Positions 9,052 through 16,341 of a stretch of 64,000 bases of DNA are shown here, piece after piece; position 1 is the first letter of the stretch, and each line of letters starts with the position of its first letter. The position numbers were made by a program, and so were the translations under genes. The notes under the pieces are model-generated. The model had not been told where the DNA came from. It saw only the letters and a list, made by a program, of their open reading frames with translations, and did not search any database. This DNA comes from Selenomonas sp. AE3005 (lineage in GTDB: Bacteria; Bacillota; Negativicutes; Selenomonadales; Selenomonadaceae): assembly GCF_000686945.1 (NCBI RefSeq), contig NZ_JMME01000013.1, positions 1 through 64,000 of the forward strand, given 5' to 3'.

Positions 9052-9351
9052 TTATTTCCTCCTTGCATGAGTCATAATATATTCTTCCACCTTGCGCAAT
9101 TCCGCATTCCGGCGAAGTCTTTCCGGCTGATAAAGGATAAGTATAGAACCCGACGTGGTATTAGTCTGTACGCTGTCTATCTCCGCAAACGCCATCAGCT
9201 GTGCCTTAACCTGCAGCTCCAGCTCACTATTGCCAATGAGATTATTAGAATACAGCCGTACCCGTCCCGGCAGATAGGACGATATTTCCACTGAACGGAT
9301 GAATAAATCCAACTTATTGGTTGGGATTTGCATTTTACCCAGCAAACTCAA
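9052..9351 (-). CDS. Small HMA-like domain protein with PGRVRL motif
   Basis: About 99 residues, almost entirely one HMA-like domain: SSYLPGRVRL (about 25-34), then VQTNTTSGSILILYQPE. It has no CxxC and no clear membrane segment. The first in-frame GTG (9366) lies on top of the Shine-Dalgarno. TTG 9351 has GGAGGG seven bases upstream and is the better start. ATG 9333 has no ribosome site. It ends three bases before the 213-residue HMA-like gene. Function unknown; the repeated fold suggests hetero-oligomerisation or metal delivery to the ATPase. Confidence 0.75.
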   Translation of the reverse strand: MSLLGKMQIPTNKLDLFIRSVEISSYLPGRVRLYSNNLIGNSELELQVKAQLMAFAEIDSVQTNTTSGSILILYQPERLRRNAELRKVEEYIMTHARRK

Positions 9352-9372
9352 ACTCTTTCCCTCCACATTATA

Positions 9373-9406
9373 AGAAAAGACTGCCGCATAAAAGAGCGGC
9401 AGTCTC
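9373..9406 (-). terminator. Terminator-like hairpin inside the HMA/ATPase cluster
   Basis: Arms AGACTGCCGC (9378-9387) and complement (9396-9405) are followed on the minus strand by TTTTCTT. It lies after the 69-residue gene and before the next HMA gene, so it may attenuate rather than end transcription. Confidence 0.7.
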
Positions 9407-9422
9407 TTTTCGTCAAAAACGA

Positions 9423-9632
9423 TTATTTAGCCTTTTTTGCTTCCTGTGCAGCAATGAGGTCTTCCAGAGCCTCTTTCTGACGCTGCAGTTCAGCCATCGG
9501 CAGTTCAGCAGCTGGTTCAGCCTGCTGCATAGCAGCCAGCTGAGCTTCGCGCTCCTGCATAAAACGATAGCCAAAGATACCAGCAACAGCACCTACAGCC
9601 AGACCAATCCAAAAATCAGTTTTCTGGAACAT
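9423..9632 (-). CDS. Small membrane protein with Ala/Gln/Glu-rich coiled-coil tail
   Basis: A 69-residue protein. One membrane helix near the N-terminus is rich in small residues (WIGLAVGAVAGIFGY, about 8-22). A charged, Ala/Gln/Glu-rich tail follows that should be helical or coiled coil (REAQLAAMQQ, RQKEALEDLIAAQEAKKAK). AAGGAGG lies before ATG 9632. It is the first gene after two tandem promoters and precedes the HMA-like proteins and the ATPase. No family was recognised. In context it could anchor or shape a membrane compartment, which is speculation. Confidence 0.75.
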   Translation of the reverse strand: MFQKTDFWIGLAVGAVAGIFGYRFMQEREAQLAAMQQAEPAAELPMAELQRQKEALEDLIAAQEAKKAK

Positions 9633-9775
9633 CTAATCCATCCTCCTTAAAAATAAACATCCACAAACGGGTTATTCCCGTCTATAGCCAAAGTTTACAT
9701 GGGCATCCAAGTTTCCCCATTCTGCCATTGGAGAAGAAAACCAATAATGTAGAAATATTATCAATTTCATTCTTC

Positions 9776-9804
9776 ATAATAACAAAATTGAGAGTTCTTG
9801 TCAA
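9776..9804 (-). promoter_or_regulatory. Proximal promoter of the HMA/ATPase cluster
   Basis: On the minus strand TTGACA (9804-9799), 17 bases, TATTAT (9781-9776). TGATAAT and ATTATTG stretches lie just downstream and could be an operator, but no clear Fur box is seen. Confidence 0.75.
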
Positions 9805-9830
9805 TTCCCGATTATCTTTAACATAAATAT

Positions 9831-9860
9831 ATTATACATTTCTGATTTTTTAATTGTCAA
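9831..9860 (-). promoter_or_regulatory. Distal promoter of the HMA/ATPase cluster
   Basis: TTGACA (9860-9855), 18 bases, TATAAT (9836-9831) on the minus strand, about 55 bases upstream of the proximal promoter. Confidence 0.7.
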
Positions 9861-9891
9861 TAAATTAAGCACAATCATAAATAATTATTAT

Positions 9892-10034
9892 TTATAACGC
9901 CGTTGTTCCAGTTTTGCCGTAGGCAAAACTTCCTCTTGGCGTTTCAACGAGGCGGGAGATATGTGCTCACCGCCTGTTATGATATTCGCCCCCCCCACCT
10001 GCAGAGGTGGGGGACATCTTCTTCCGAGTTATAA
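9892..10034. repeat. Hairpin-rich intergenic repeat, copy A
   Basis: About 143 bp, nearly identical to 27077-27216. It begins TTATAAC and ends GTTATAA, a 7-bp terminal inverted repeat. Inside are an outer AACGCC/GGCGTT pair around the hairpin AGTTTTGCC-GTA-GGCAAAACT, a GGCGG/CCGCC stem, and a CCCCACCT/AGGTGGGG stem. It has no ORF. It sits between the two minus-strand transcription units of the HMA cluster. It could be a MITE or a structured intergenic element. Confidence 0.8.
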
Positions 10035-10051
10035 TTGACTCTCTTTCCCAA

Positions 10052-10537
10052 TTAGCTTTGTGACTCTGCCAGCCTGGCTATAGCCTTTTCCAGGGCTGCC
10101 AGCTTGGGCTTTTTCTGCAATTCATCAGGTTTATAGGTAATGAGCAGCGAACCCGTCAAGGGAGTTACCACCGCGCTTTTTACGCCTGTAAAGGATTTTA
10201 CATACTCCTCCACCGGCTGCTGCCACTGCGGATTGGCCGCCAAAAGCAAGCTGCGCAGGCGCACCCGGCCCGGCGTATAGGCATCTACCTGAAAGCTGTC
10301 CACCATGGCCGCCAGGGTGTTTTCCGCCGGCTCGCCAGCCTCCTTACACCAGGGAATACGACAGACATCAGCCTGCATTTTCTTGCGGTGCTGCCAGCCA
10401 TGCCATAGTGAAAGCACCGTCCATACCGCACCAAAACCGGCATGAAACCGCTTGCCGGCCACTAGTGTCGCCACGGTACCAATAGAGGCCAAAGTCAGCG
10501 GCAGCCCCAGAGGTAATGATTTAAACTTATCTTGCAT
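10052..10537 (-). CDS. Membrane protein with C-terminal PGRVRL-type HMA-like domain
   Basis: 161 residues from ATG 10537, chosen for AAAGGAGGG seven bases upstream. The longer frame to 10636 has no ribosome site. Residues 8-28 (LPLGLPLTLASIGTVATLVAG) and about 33-46 are hydrophobic, followed by a basic stretch. From residue 85 (DAYTPGRVRLRSLL) to the end is an HMA-like domain with AVVTPLTGSLLITYKPDE. No metal-binding CxxC is present; C59 and C64 lie in the linker. It is the third protein of this type in the cluster, on its own promoter. Function unknown, probably partner of the P1B ATPase. Confidence 0.78.
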   Translation of the reverse strand: MQDKFKSLPLGLPLTLASIGTVATLVAGKRFHAGFGAVWTVLSLWHGWQHRKKMQADVCRIPWCKEAGEPAENTLAAMVDSFQVDAYTPGRVRLRSLLLAANPQWQQPVEEYVKSFTGVKSAVVTPLTGSLLITYKPDELQKKPKLAALEKAIARLAESQS

Positions 10538-10559
10538 GAAAATCCCTCCTTTGCAGTTA

Positions 10560-10589
10560 ATTATAACTCTAGTAAAGATTTTTTTCCAA
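10560..10589 (-). promoter_or_regulatory. Promoter of the 161-residue HMA-like gene
   Basis: TTGGAA (10589-10584), 18 bases, TATAAT (10565-10560), just upstream of the Shine-Dalgarno and divergent from the bioY promoter. Confidence 0.6.
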
Positions 10590-10629
10590 ACGAAAAATCC
10601 GCACAAGTAAACTATGTGTAATTTATTAG

Positions 10630-10672
10630 TTGACAATAATAAACAAGCCGTCTACAATGAAGAAGGCTTGTT
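10630..10672 (+). promoter_or_regulatory. bioY promoter with overlapping inverted-repeat operator
   Basis: TTGACA (10630-10635), 17 bases, TACAAT (10653-10658). Perfect 8-bp arms AACAAGCC (10642-10649) and GGCTTGTT (10665-10672), 15 bases apart, straddle the -10 box. Spacing and place resemble a BirA operator, although the half-site differs from the usual TTGTAAACC-like sequence. Repressor identity is inferred. Confidence 0.65.
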
Positions 10673-10698
10673 ATAGAATAATATTAGGAGGCTCTCTT

Positions 10699-11268
10699 AT
10701 GTCCAATAAATCATTAACTGCAGATTTTCCCCAGGAACACTTTACTCCCCGGGAAATGATGAAAATGGCTTTGTGCATTGCCTTTTGCGCGGTGTCGGCC
10801 TTTATTTCCTTTCCTCTGCCCTTCACCCCGGGCCTGGTTACGGCGCTGACCATCGCCCTGACCGTCACGGCTCTGGTACTGCCGCCGCGGCTGGTGTTCA
10901 TCACCGTAGCGTCCTACCTGTTTCTCGGTGCTATCGGCCTGCCCATTTATCCCGGCGGCGTCGGCGGCCTGGGCCGCCTTTTCGGCCCCACAGCCGGCTT
11001 TTACATCGGCTGGCCCTTCGTCTGTGCTATTGTCAGTATGCTGAAAGGCTCTGCCATTAACTTCCGCCGTTACGCGCTCGTTTCCGTCCTGGCCGGCGTA
11101 CCGCTCACCTATGTCGGCGGCGTTATCTCCATGATGCTGGTACTCCAGATTGACCTCTGGCAGAGTCTGGCCATGGCTGTTCTCCCCTTCATTCCCGGGG
11201 ATATACTAAAGGCCCTGTTGGCGGCCTTTATCGGCTATCGTGTCAACAGGGCACTTGCTAATCGCTAA
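10699..11268 (+). CDS. bioY: Biotin transporter BioY (ECF S-component)
   Basis: A 189-residue integral membrane protein with about six hydrophobic segments. It has the BioY signatures PLPFTPGLVTALT near the N-terminus and PGGVGGLGRLFGPTAGFYIGW in the middle. It binds biotin in the membrane and works alone or with the shared EcfAAT module, which is not in this window. ATG 10699 follows AGGAGG at the right distance. The frame extends upstream to 10630, but that part overlaps the promoter. It is monocistronic and ends seven bases from the convergent Crp/Fnr gene. A biotin requirement fits the biotin-dependent carboxylation chemistry suggested by the carboxyltransferase at 25,627. Confidence 0.93.
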   Translation: MSNKSLTADFPQEHFTPREMMKMALCIAFCAVSAFISFPLPFTPGLVTALTIALTVTALVLPPRLVFITVASYLFLGAIGLPIYPGGVGGLGRLFGPTAGFYIGWPFVCAIVSMLKGSAINFRRYALVSVLAGVPLTYVGGVISMMLVLQIDLWQSLAMAVLPFIPGDILKALLAAFIGYRVNRALANR

Positions 11269-11274
11269 ACCAGC

Positions 11275-11970
11275 TTACATATCCACTTGATTTCCCGCGA
11301 GCTCCTGCAACGAATCACGCTTAATGATGGTTATGCAGCCGCGGGAATTTTTTATCCAGCCTTCCTGATTGAAGTATTTCACCAGACGGCTGACAACCTC
11401 CCGGGCCGTGCCCATATAGCGCGCAATCTGCTCGTGCGTCAGATGAACTTCGTCCCCGCCGTTCTTTTCCGTTTCCTCCAACAGGAAGATAGCCAGCCGT
11501 CTGTCGGCCGACAGGAACAGTACCTGTTGCATTTTCCACAGCATTTCCGACAGGCGCTGGGTGGCCAGCTGATAGGCATAGCAGCGGACGTCCGTGTTGG
11601 CCTCAGCCAGCCGCCGGAAAGCCGCCACCTCTGTCAGCAGCACCTCCGTATCTTCCTCAGCATCAATATAAACGTCAAAGGTCAGATACTCCAGGGCACA
11701 GGAGGCCGTCAGTATACCCACATCGTCAGCAAACAGACGGTAGAGTGTCACTTCCCGGCCGTCTTCCGAGAGGGTATACACCCGGAGCTGTCCTGATTTG
11801 ATAAAGACTACACCGATACAATCCAAGGGGCCCTGATGAACATGGTCGCCCTTGCTGTAATTAACAATTTTAGTATTTTCACTCAGCAGCTGCTTTTCCT
11901 CTGCTGACAATTTAGGCCAAAAGTCAAAATGCTGGATAAATAAATCTGTGGCTGACTGCGTATTCGCCAA
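11275..11970 (-). CDS. Crp/Fnr family transcriptional regulator
   Basis: About 231 residues. The N-terminal cyclic-nucleotide-type beta barrel is seen around FIKSGQLRVYTLSEDGREVTL. A long dimer helix follows, and the C-terminal winged helix contains LTHEQIARYMGTAREVVSRL (about 170-190), close to the Fnr recognition helix. There is no N-terminal cysteine cluster as in iron-sulfur Fnr. The start is probably TTG 11970 (AGGAGG eight bases upstream) or TTG 11973. The GTG at 11979 overlaps that ribosome site. It may sense redox state or a small ligand. Targets are unknown. Confidence 0.85.
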   Translation of the reverse strand: MANTQSATDLFIQHFDFWPKLSAEEKQLLSENTKIVNYSKGDHVHQGPLDCIGVVFIKSGQLRVYTLSEDGREVTLYRLFADDVGILTASCALEYLTFDVYIDAEEDTEVLLTEVAAFRRLAEANTDVRCYAYQLATQRLSEMLWKMQQVLFLSADRRLAIFLLEETEKNGGDEVHLTHEQIARYMGTAREVVSRLVKYFNQEGWIKNSRGCITIIKRDSLQELAGNQVDM

Positions 11971-12041
11971 CAATAACACCTCCTAAAGTATTATTATTTC
12001 AGTATAAACAATTATTATTTATATTTCTGTAACCAACACAC

Positions 12042-12070
12042 AAAAGCCTTCCTCAAAGAGGAAGGCTTTT
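12042..12070 (-). terminator. Terminator of the ispE-gntR-glmU-prs operon
   Basis: AAAAGCCTTCCTC and its complement form a 13-bp stem with a 3-base loop, 30 bases after the prs stop. A T-run follows on the minus strand. Confidence 0.85.
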
Positions 12071-12099
12071 AAAAATATTTTTTTCGTTACAATTTGCAA

Positions 12100-13047
12100 T
12101 CAGCGGAACAGCTGGCTTACAGAACGGCGGCTCTGAATCCGCATGATAACGTCACCGATGGCATTGGCCAGGGACAGCGTTACGAACTTTTCGGAATGTT
12201 TCTCCGGCGGCAGCGGAATAGTATTGGTGATAACCAGCTTTTCAATGCAGGATTCATTGATGCGCTGCACAGCCGGGTCACTTAAGATAGCATGCGAGCA
12301 GGAGGCAAACACACGCTTAGCACCACGTTTTTCCAAAGCCTTGGCACCTTCACAGAGGGAACCGGCCGTATCAACGATATCGTCGATAATGATGGCCGTC
12401 TTGCCTTCCACATCACCGATGAGGTTCATAACCTCAGCACAGCCCGGCTGCGGACGGCGCTTTTCAATGATGGCAATCGGTGCATGCAGATGGTCTGCCA
12501 AAACACGGGCACGAGTTACGCCGCCCAGGTCAGGCGATACAACCACCACATCGTCCAATTTCTGGGAACGGAAGTAGTTGGCAATGGTCGGAGCTGCTGC
12601 CAGATGGTCCACAGGGATATCGAAGAACCCCTGAATCTGACCAGCATGGAGGTCTACGGTTACGACACGGGTTACACCGGCCGTGGTCATAAGGTTAGCT
12701 ACCAATTTAGCAGAAATCGGTTCACGACCGCGCGTCTTGCGGTCCTGACGTGCATAAGCATAATAGGGCACAACAGCCGTAATGCTGTGAGCCGACGCAC
12801 GTTTGCACGCATCAGCCATAATCAGAAGTTCCATCAGGTTGTCATTAACCGGATAGGAAGTCGGCTGAATGATGAAAATGTCCTTGCCGCGAATACTTTC
12901 GCTAATCATAACCTGGGTTTCACCGTTGTTGAAATGACCGACGTATGCATCGCAAAGGTTTACACCGATGTGGTCCGCAATTTCTTTGGCAAGCTGCGGG
13001 TTAGCGTTACCAGTCAGGATGCATAAGTTGCCTGTGTCTAAAGCCAT
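12100..13047 (-). CDS. prs: Ribose-phosphate pyrophosphokinase (PRPP synthase)
   Basis: 315 residues, the normal length for class I PRPP synthases. It makes PRPP from ribose 5-phosphate and ATP for purine, pyrimidine, histidine and tryptophan synthesis. It shows the ATP/ribose-phosphate region [20 protein letters not shown], the histidine loop [12 protein letters not shown], and the PRPP-binding loop [16 protein letters not shown] 13047 is preceded by GGAGG 11 bases upstream; a TTG at 13065 overlaps that site and was rejected. It is last in the operon with glmU, whose product also consumes nucleotides. A TATACT between glmU and prs could add an internal promoter. Confidence 0.95.
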   Translation of the reverse strand: MALDTGNLCILTGNANPQLAKEIADHIGVNLCDAYVGHFNNGETQVMISESIRGKDIFIIQPTSYPVNDNLMELLIMADACKRASAHSITAVVPYYAYARQDRKTRGREPISAKLVANLMTTAGVTRVVTVDLHAGQIQGFFDIPVDHLAAAPTIANYFRSQKLDDVVVVSPDLGGVTRARVLADHLHAPIAIIEKRRPQPGCAEVMNLIGDVEGKTAIIIDDIVDTAGSLCEGAKALEKRGAKRVFASCSHAILSDPAVQRINESCIEKLVITNTIPLPPEKHSEKFVTLSLANAIGDVIMRIQSRRSVSQLFR

Positions 13048-13184
13048 TTTGTAAAAGTCCTCCAAATCTTTCTTTTCCTACAAATTAACTCTTCTTGGGG
13101 AAGTGACGACTGCCACTTTCTATCTACAACAGTATAACACTGTTTGTATTTAACATAAAGCCTTATTTATGATTGTTTGCCCAA

Positions 13185-14549
13185 TTATTTACGCTTGTCA
13201 GCCCAGCCAGTGATATTGGTCTGACGGGCTCTGGCAATGGCCAGCGTGCCCTGCGGCACGGTCTTGGTGATGGTGGAACCGGCACCGATATAAGCACCGT
13301 CTTCAACCTCTACCGGGGCTACGAGATTGGAGTTGCAGCCCACAAAGGCGTCATTGCCAATCTTGGTGCGGAACTTGGTCTTGCCGTCGTAGTTGACCGT
13401 GATAGTGCCGCAGCCCATGTTGACGCCGGAGCCCATGTCCGTATCACCGATGTAGGACAGGTGCGGCAGCTTGGAGCCTTTGCCCACCGTGGAATTTTTG
13501 ACTTCCACGAAGTTGCCCATCTTGACGCCCTCCTGCAAATGGGAGTCAGGACGGATATGATTGAACTGGCCCAGAGCCACGCCATCATCAATTACGCAGT
13601 CATGGTAGTAACCGAACTGGCCGGTTACCTTATTGCCCATTTTGACATTCTGGAAACGGACGGACGGCCCGATTTCGCATTCTTCACCGATAACCGTATC
13701 GCCTTCAATCCAGGTCATGGGATAAATTACCGTATCACGGCCGATTTTTACATCGCAGTCCACATAAGTGGTATCCGGGTCCATCAGCGTAACGCCGTCA
13801 GCCATCAGCTCTTCATTCTTGCGGCGGCGCAAAATCTTTTCTGCCCCGGACAGCTGCTGACGGGAGTTAATGCCCAGCGTAGACTCGTAATCATCAGCGG
13901 CTACGGCCCAGATTTTTTCGCCCTGTTTCTGGAGAATTTCCAGTACGTCCGGCAGGTAGTACTCGCCCTGGGCGTTGTCATTGGTAACCTTGCTCAGGGA
14001 TTCAAAGAGAGCGCGGGCGTCAAAGCAGTAAATACCGGAATTGACTTCGCGGACCTGACGTTCTTCTTCCGTAGCGTCCTTATGTTCCACAATTTTCAGC
14101 ACGCTGCCGTCATTAGCACGGATAATACGGCCATAACCAGTGGCGTCCGGCATGATAGCCGTCAGCACCGTGGCCTTGGCCTGTGCCTCTACATGGGATT
14201 CATAGAGTTTTTTCAGCAGGTCGCCCGTGAGCAGCGGCGTATCACCGCACAGTACCATGACTGTGCCCTGTTCATCTTTCAGCAGGTCTGCCGTCTGCAG
14301 TACTGCATGACCAGTACCGAGCTGCTCCTTCTGCTCAGCAAATTCAGCCTGATTGCCCAGTGCCTCACGCACCATATCACCGCCGAAACCGGTTACCACG
14401 ATGTTGCGTTTTGCCCCGGCAGCTTTGGCCGCGTCAATAACGTGCTGTACCATGGACTTGCCAGCGGCCTTATGCAGGACCTTCGGCAGTTTGGACTTCA
14501 TACGGGTTCCCTTGCCGGCAGCAAGGATAACAGTTACTAAATCTGACAT
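13185..14549 (-). CDS. glmU: Bifunctional UDP-N-acetylglucosamine pyrophosphorylase / glucosamine-1-phosphate N-acetyltransferase
   Basis: 454 residues, full length. The N-terminal uridyltransferase domain has the signature LAAGKGTRMKSKLPKVLH (about 10-27). The C-terminal left-handed beta-helix is built of hexapeptide repeats (IGEECEIGPSVR, VGKGSKLPHLSYIGDTDMG) with the acetyltransferase histidine region. It catalyses the last two steps to UDP-GlcNAc, the precursor of peptidoglycan and lipopolysaccharide. The Shine-Dalgarno AAGGAG overlaps the gntR stop, so the two genes are translationally close. Confidence 0.96.
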   Translation of the reverse strand: MSDLVTVILAAGKGTRMKSKLPKVLHKAAGKSMVQHVIDAAKAAGAKRNIVVTGFGGDMVREALGNQAEFAEQKEQLGTGHAVLQTADLLKDEQGTVMVLCGDTPLLTGDLLKKLYESHVEAQAKATVLTAIMPDATGYGRIIRANDGSVLKIVEHKDATEEERQVREVNSGIYCFDARALFESLSKVTNDNAQGEYYLPDVLEILQKQGEKIWAVAADDYESTLGINSRQQLSGAEKILRRRKNEELMADGVTLMDPDTTYVDCDVKIGRDTVIYPMTWIEGDTVIGEECEIGPSVRFQNVKMGNKVTGQFGYYHDCVIDDGVALGQFNHIRPDSHLQEGVKMGNFVEVKNSTVGKGSKLPHLSYIGDTDMGSGVNMGCGTITVNYDGKTKFRTKIGNDAFVGCNSNLVAPVEVEDGAYIGAGSTITKTVPQGTLAIARARQTNITGWADKRK

Positions 14550-14555
14550 TGCTCT

Positions 14556-15287
14556 TTACTCCTTAGCTTTCTTTGTTTTGGCTTTGCCTTTTTTATTTTC
14601 ATCCCCTGGTTTCTGCAGGGCCTCCATGGCCTTGAGCAGGGTTTTCTCCGAGTTTTCCATGTGGCGCTCAGCAGCTTTGCTGGCGGCACGTTTATCACCA
14701 TTGGCAATGGCTTCCACTATGAGCTTATGCTCTTCCAGCGTTTCTTCCAGACGTCCGGGATAAGACATGGACAGCGTCCGGAAACGCGTAAGCTGGTCGC
14801 GCAGGTTGGAGATAATACCCACCAGCCGCTGGTTACGGGCTGCATGATACATCACATCGTGGAACTCGATATCCGTTTCCACGATTTTCTCGATGTTGCC
14901 CTCTTTGATATAACCGCCGATAACCACGAGCAGGCGCTGCAAGTGCTCCAGCTCCTCATCGGTGATATGGTCTGCTGCCAGACCATTGGACAGGGATTCC
15001 AGGGCCGTGCGAATCTCAAATATCTCATTGATATCCCGGATAGACATACTGGCCACATACGTACCGCGGCGCGGCATCATCACCACATAGCCTTCCAGCT
15101 CCAATTTACGGATAGCCTCACGTACCGGCGTACGGCTGACGCCCAGTTCCTCGGCCAGCTGAATCTCCATAATGCGTTCGCCGGGTTTCAGGACGCCTTC
15201 ACGAATGGCATTACGCAATGATTCACAAACCACTTCCCGTAAAGGCTGATAGCTGTCTAATCTTATAGGCGCTAATCTACTGCTCAT
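14556..15287 (-). CDS. GntR family regulator, FadR/FCD subfamily
   Basis: 243 residues. The N-terminal winged helix has the GntR signature LAEELGVSRTPVREAIRKLELEG (about 44-66). The C-terminal all-helical FCD domain carries the metal/ligand residues in DIEFHDVMYHAARN and HKLIVEAIANGD...ERHMENS. A Lys/Glu-rich tail (KKGKAKTKKAKE) extends past the domain. It lies inside the ispE-glmU-prs operon; a GntR gene at this place seems common in Negativicutes, from memory. The ligand, usually a small organic acid for this subfamily, is unknown. Confidence 0.88.
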   Translation of the reverse strand: MSSRLAPIRLDSYQPLREVVCESLRNAIREGVLKPGERIMEIQLAEELGVSRTPVREAIRKLELEGYVVMMPRRGTYVASMSIRDINEIFEIRTALESLSNGLAADHITDEELEHLQRLLVVIGGYIKEGNIEKIVETDIEFHDVMYHAARNQRLVGIISNLRDQLTRFRTLSMSYPGRLEETLEEHKLIVEAIANGDKRAASKAAERHMENSEKTLLKAMEALQKPGDENKKGKAKTKKAKE

Positions 15288-15314
15288 CTGGGTTTCCCTC
15301 TCTTGCTCCTAATA

Positions 15315-16184
15315 TTATGCTTTCATTCGGTTCAATTGAAATGTACGGGTGACAAAAACATCAGCATTCTTTTCCTGACGCATAAAGCCGGCGATTTCTT
15401 CCGCCTGTTCACGATTCTTGGCCAGGGCAAAAACTGTCGGGCCGCTGCCGGACATCATGCTGGCCATCGCCCCTTTCGCAAGCATCATCTGCTTGTAGCG
15501 TTCTATCACATCATACTTATTTATAGTAACACTTTCCAGAACATTACACAACAATTTTGCCACGCCTTTTCGGTTGCCACGGGCAATTTCTTTCTGTATA
15601 GCCTCGTTGTCCGGGTGCCGCTCTGCCCCCTGCTCATCATAATTCTGATAAGCCCAGGCCGTGGATACGGAAATCCGGGGCTTGACCAGCACTACCCAGG
15701 TTTCCGGCATATCCGGCAGACGTTTCAGCACCTCACCGCGGCCGGTGGCCAGCATGGTGCCCCCAAGCAGACAGAAAGGAATATCCGAGCCCAGCTTAGC
15801 GCCGAGTTCACAGAGCTTGTTGTCACTAAGATTCAAGCCGTACAACTCGCTCATGCCCTTAAGTACCGCAGCTGCGTCAGCACTGCCGCCCGCCAGACCG
15901 GCAGCCACAGGAATGCGCTTGATAAGTTCAATATGCACGCCGCCTGTCAGGCCGAACTCCTCCTGCACCAAAGCCGCCGCCCGCCAGGCCAGATTCTTTT
16001 CGTCTGCTTTCAGCCATGGTACATTGATATTAAGGGAAATTCCCTGCTCCCGCTTTTCCAGTGTCAGTGTATCATGCAGGCCCACAGTCTGCATGACCAT
16101 CGCCACCTCATGATAACCATCAGGACGCTTGCCCAAAATATCCAGCGTCAGATTTATCTTTGCATTTGCCTCTACCGTTACCAT
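15315..16184 (-). CDS. ispE: 4-diphosphocytidyl-2-C-methyl-D-erythritol kinase
   Basis: A 289-residue GHMP kinase. The N-terminal ANAKINLTLDILGKRPDGYH and the ATP loop PVAAGLAGGSADAAAVL are diagnostic for IspE, as is the C-terminal MSGSGPTVFAL. It phosphorylates CDP-methylerythritol in the MEP route to isoprenoids, which feed undecaprenyl phosphate and quinones. ATG 16184 has GGGGAGCAAGG upstream. It is the first gene of the ispE-gntR-glmU-prs operon and divergent from the SpeD-like gene. Confidence 0.95.
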   Translation of the reverse strand: MVTVEANAKINLTLDILGKRPDGYHEVAMVMQTVGLHDTLTLEKREQGISLNINVPWLKADEKNLAWRAAALVQEEFGLTGGVHIELIKRIPVAAGLAGGSADAAAVLKGMSELYGLNLSDNKLCELGAKLGSDIPFCLLGGTMLATGRGEVLKRLPDMPETWVVLVKPRISVSTAWAYQNYDEQGAERHPDNEAIQKEIARGNRKGVAKLLCNVLESVTINKYDVIERYKQMMLAKGAMASMMSGSGPTVFALAKNREQAEEIAGFMRQEKNADVFVTRTFQLNRMKA

Positions 16185-16341
16185 ACCTTGCTCCCCACCT
16201 TTATTAGCATTACAATATAAATAAGGATATCAATTTTTTTCCTGTAAGGCAAGGAAAACAGACATTTTCAATTTGACGAAGGCTGCAAATATCCACTATA
16301 ATATAAGTTATGTCATTAGCAATTTGCGAAGGAGCGAACAA

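Noticed and set aside
9740-9775. Possible Fur box downstream of the HMA-cluster promoter
   Set aside because: TGATAAT and ATTATTG are present but the spacing and symmetry do not fit the 19-bp Fur consensus; AT-rich background makes chance matches likely.
10538-10636. 33-residue N-terminal extension of the 161-residue HMA-like protein
   Set aside because: No ribosome site upstream, and it would overlap the promoter; ATG 10537 has AAAGGAGGG.
13173-14540. 455-codon open frame on the plus strand
   Set aside because: Exact antisense shadow of glmU, which has all its motifs.
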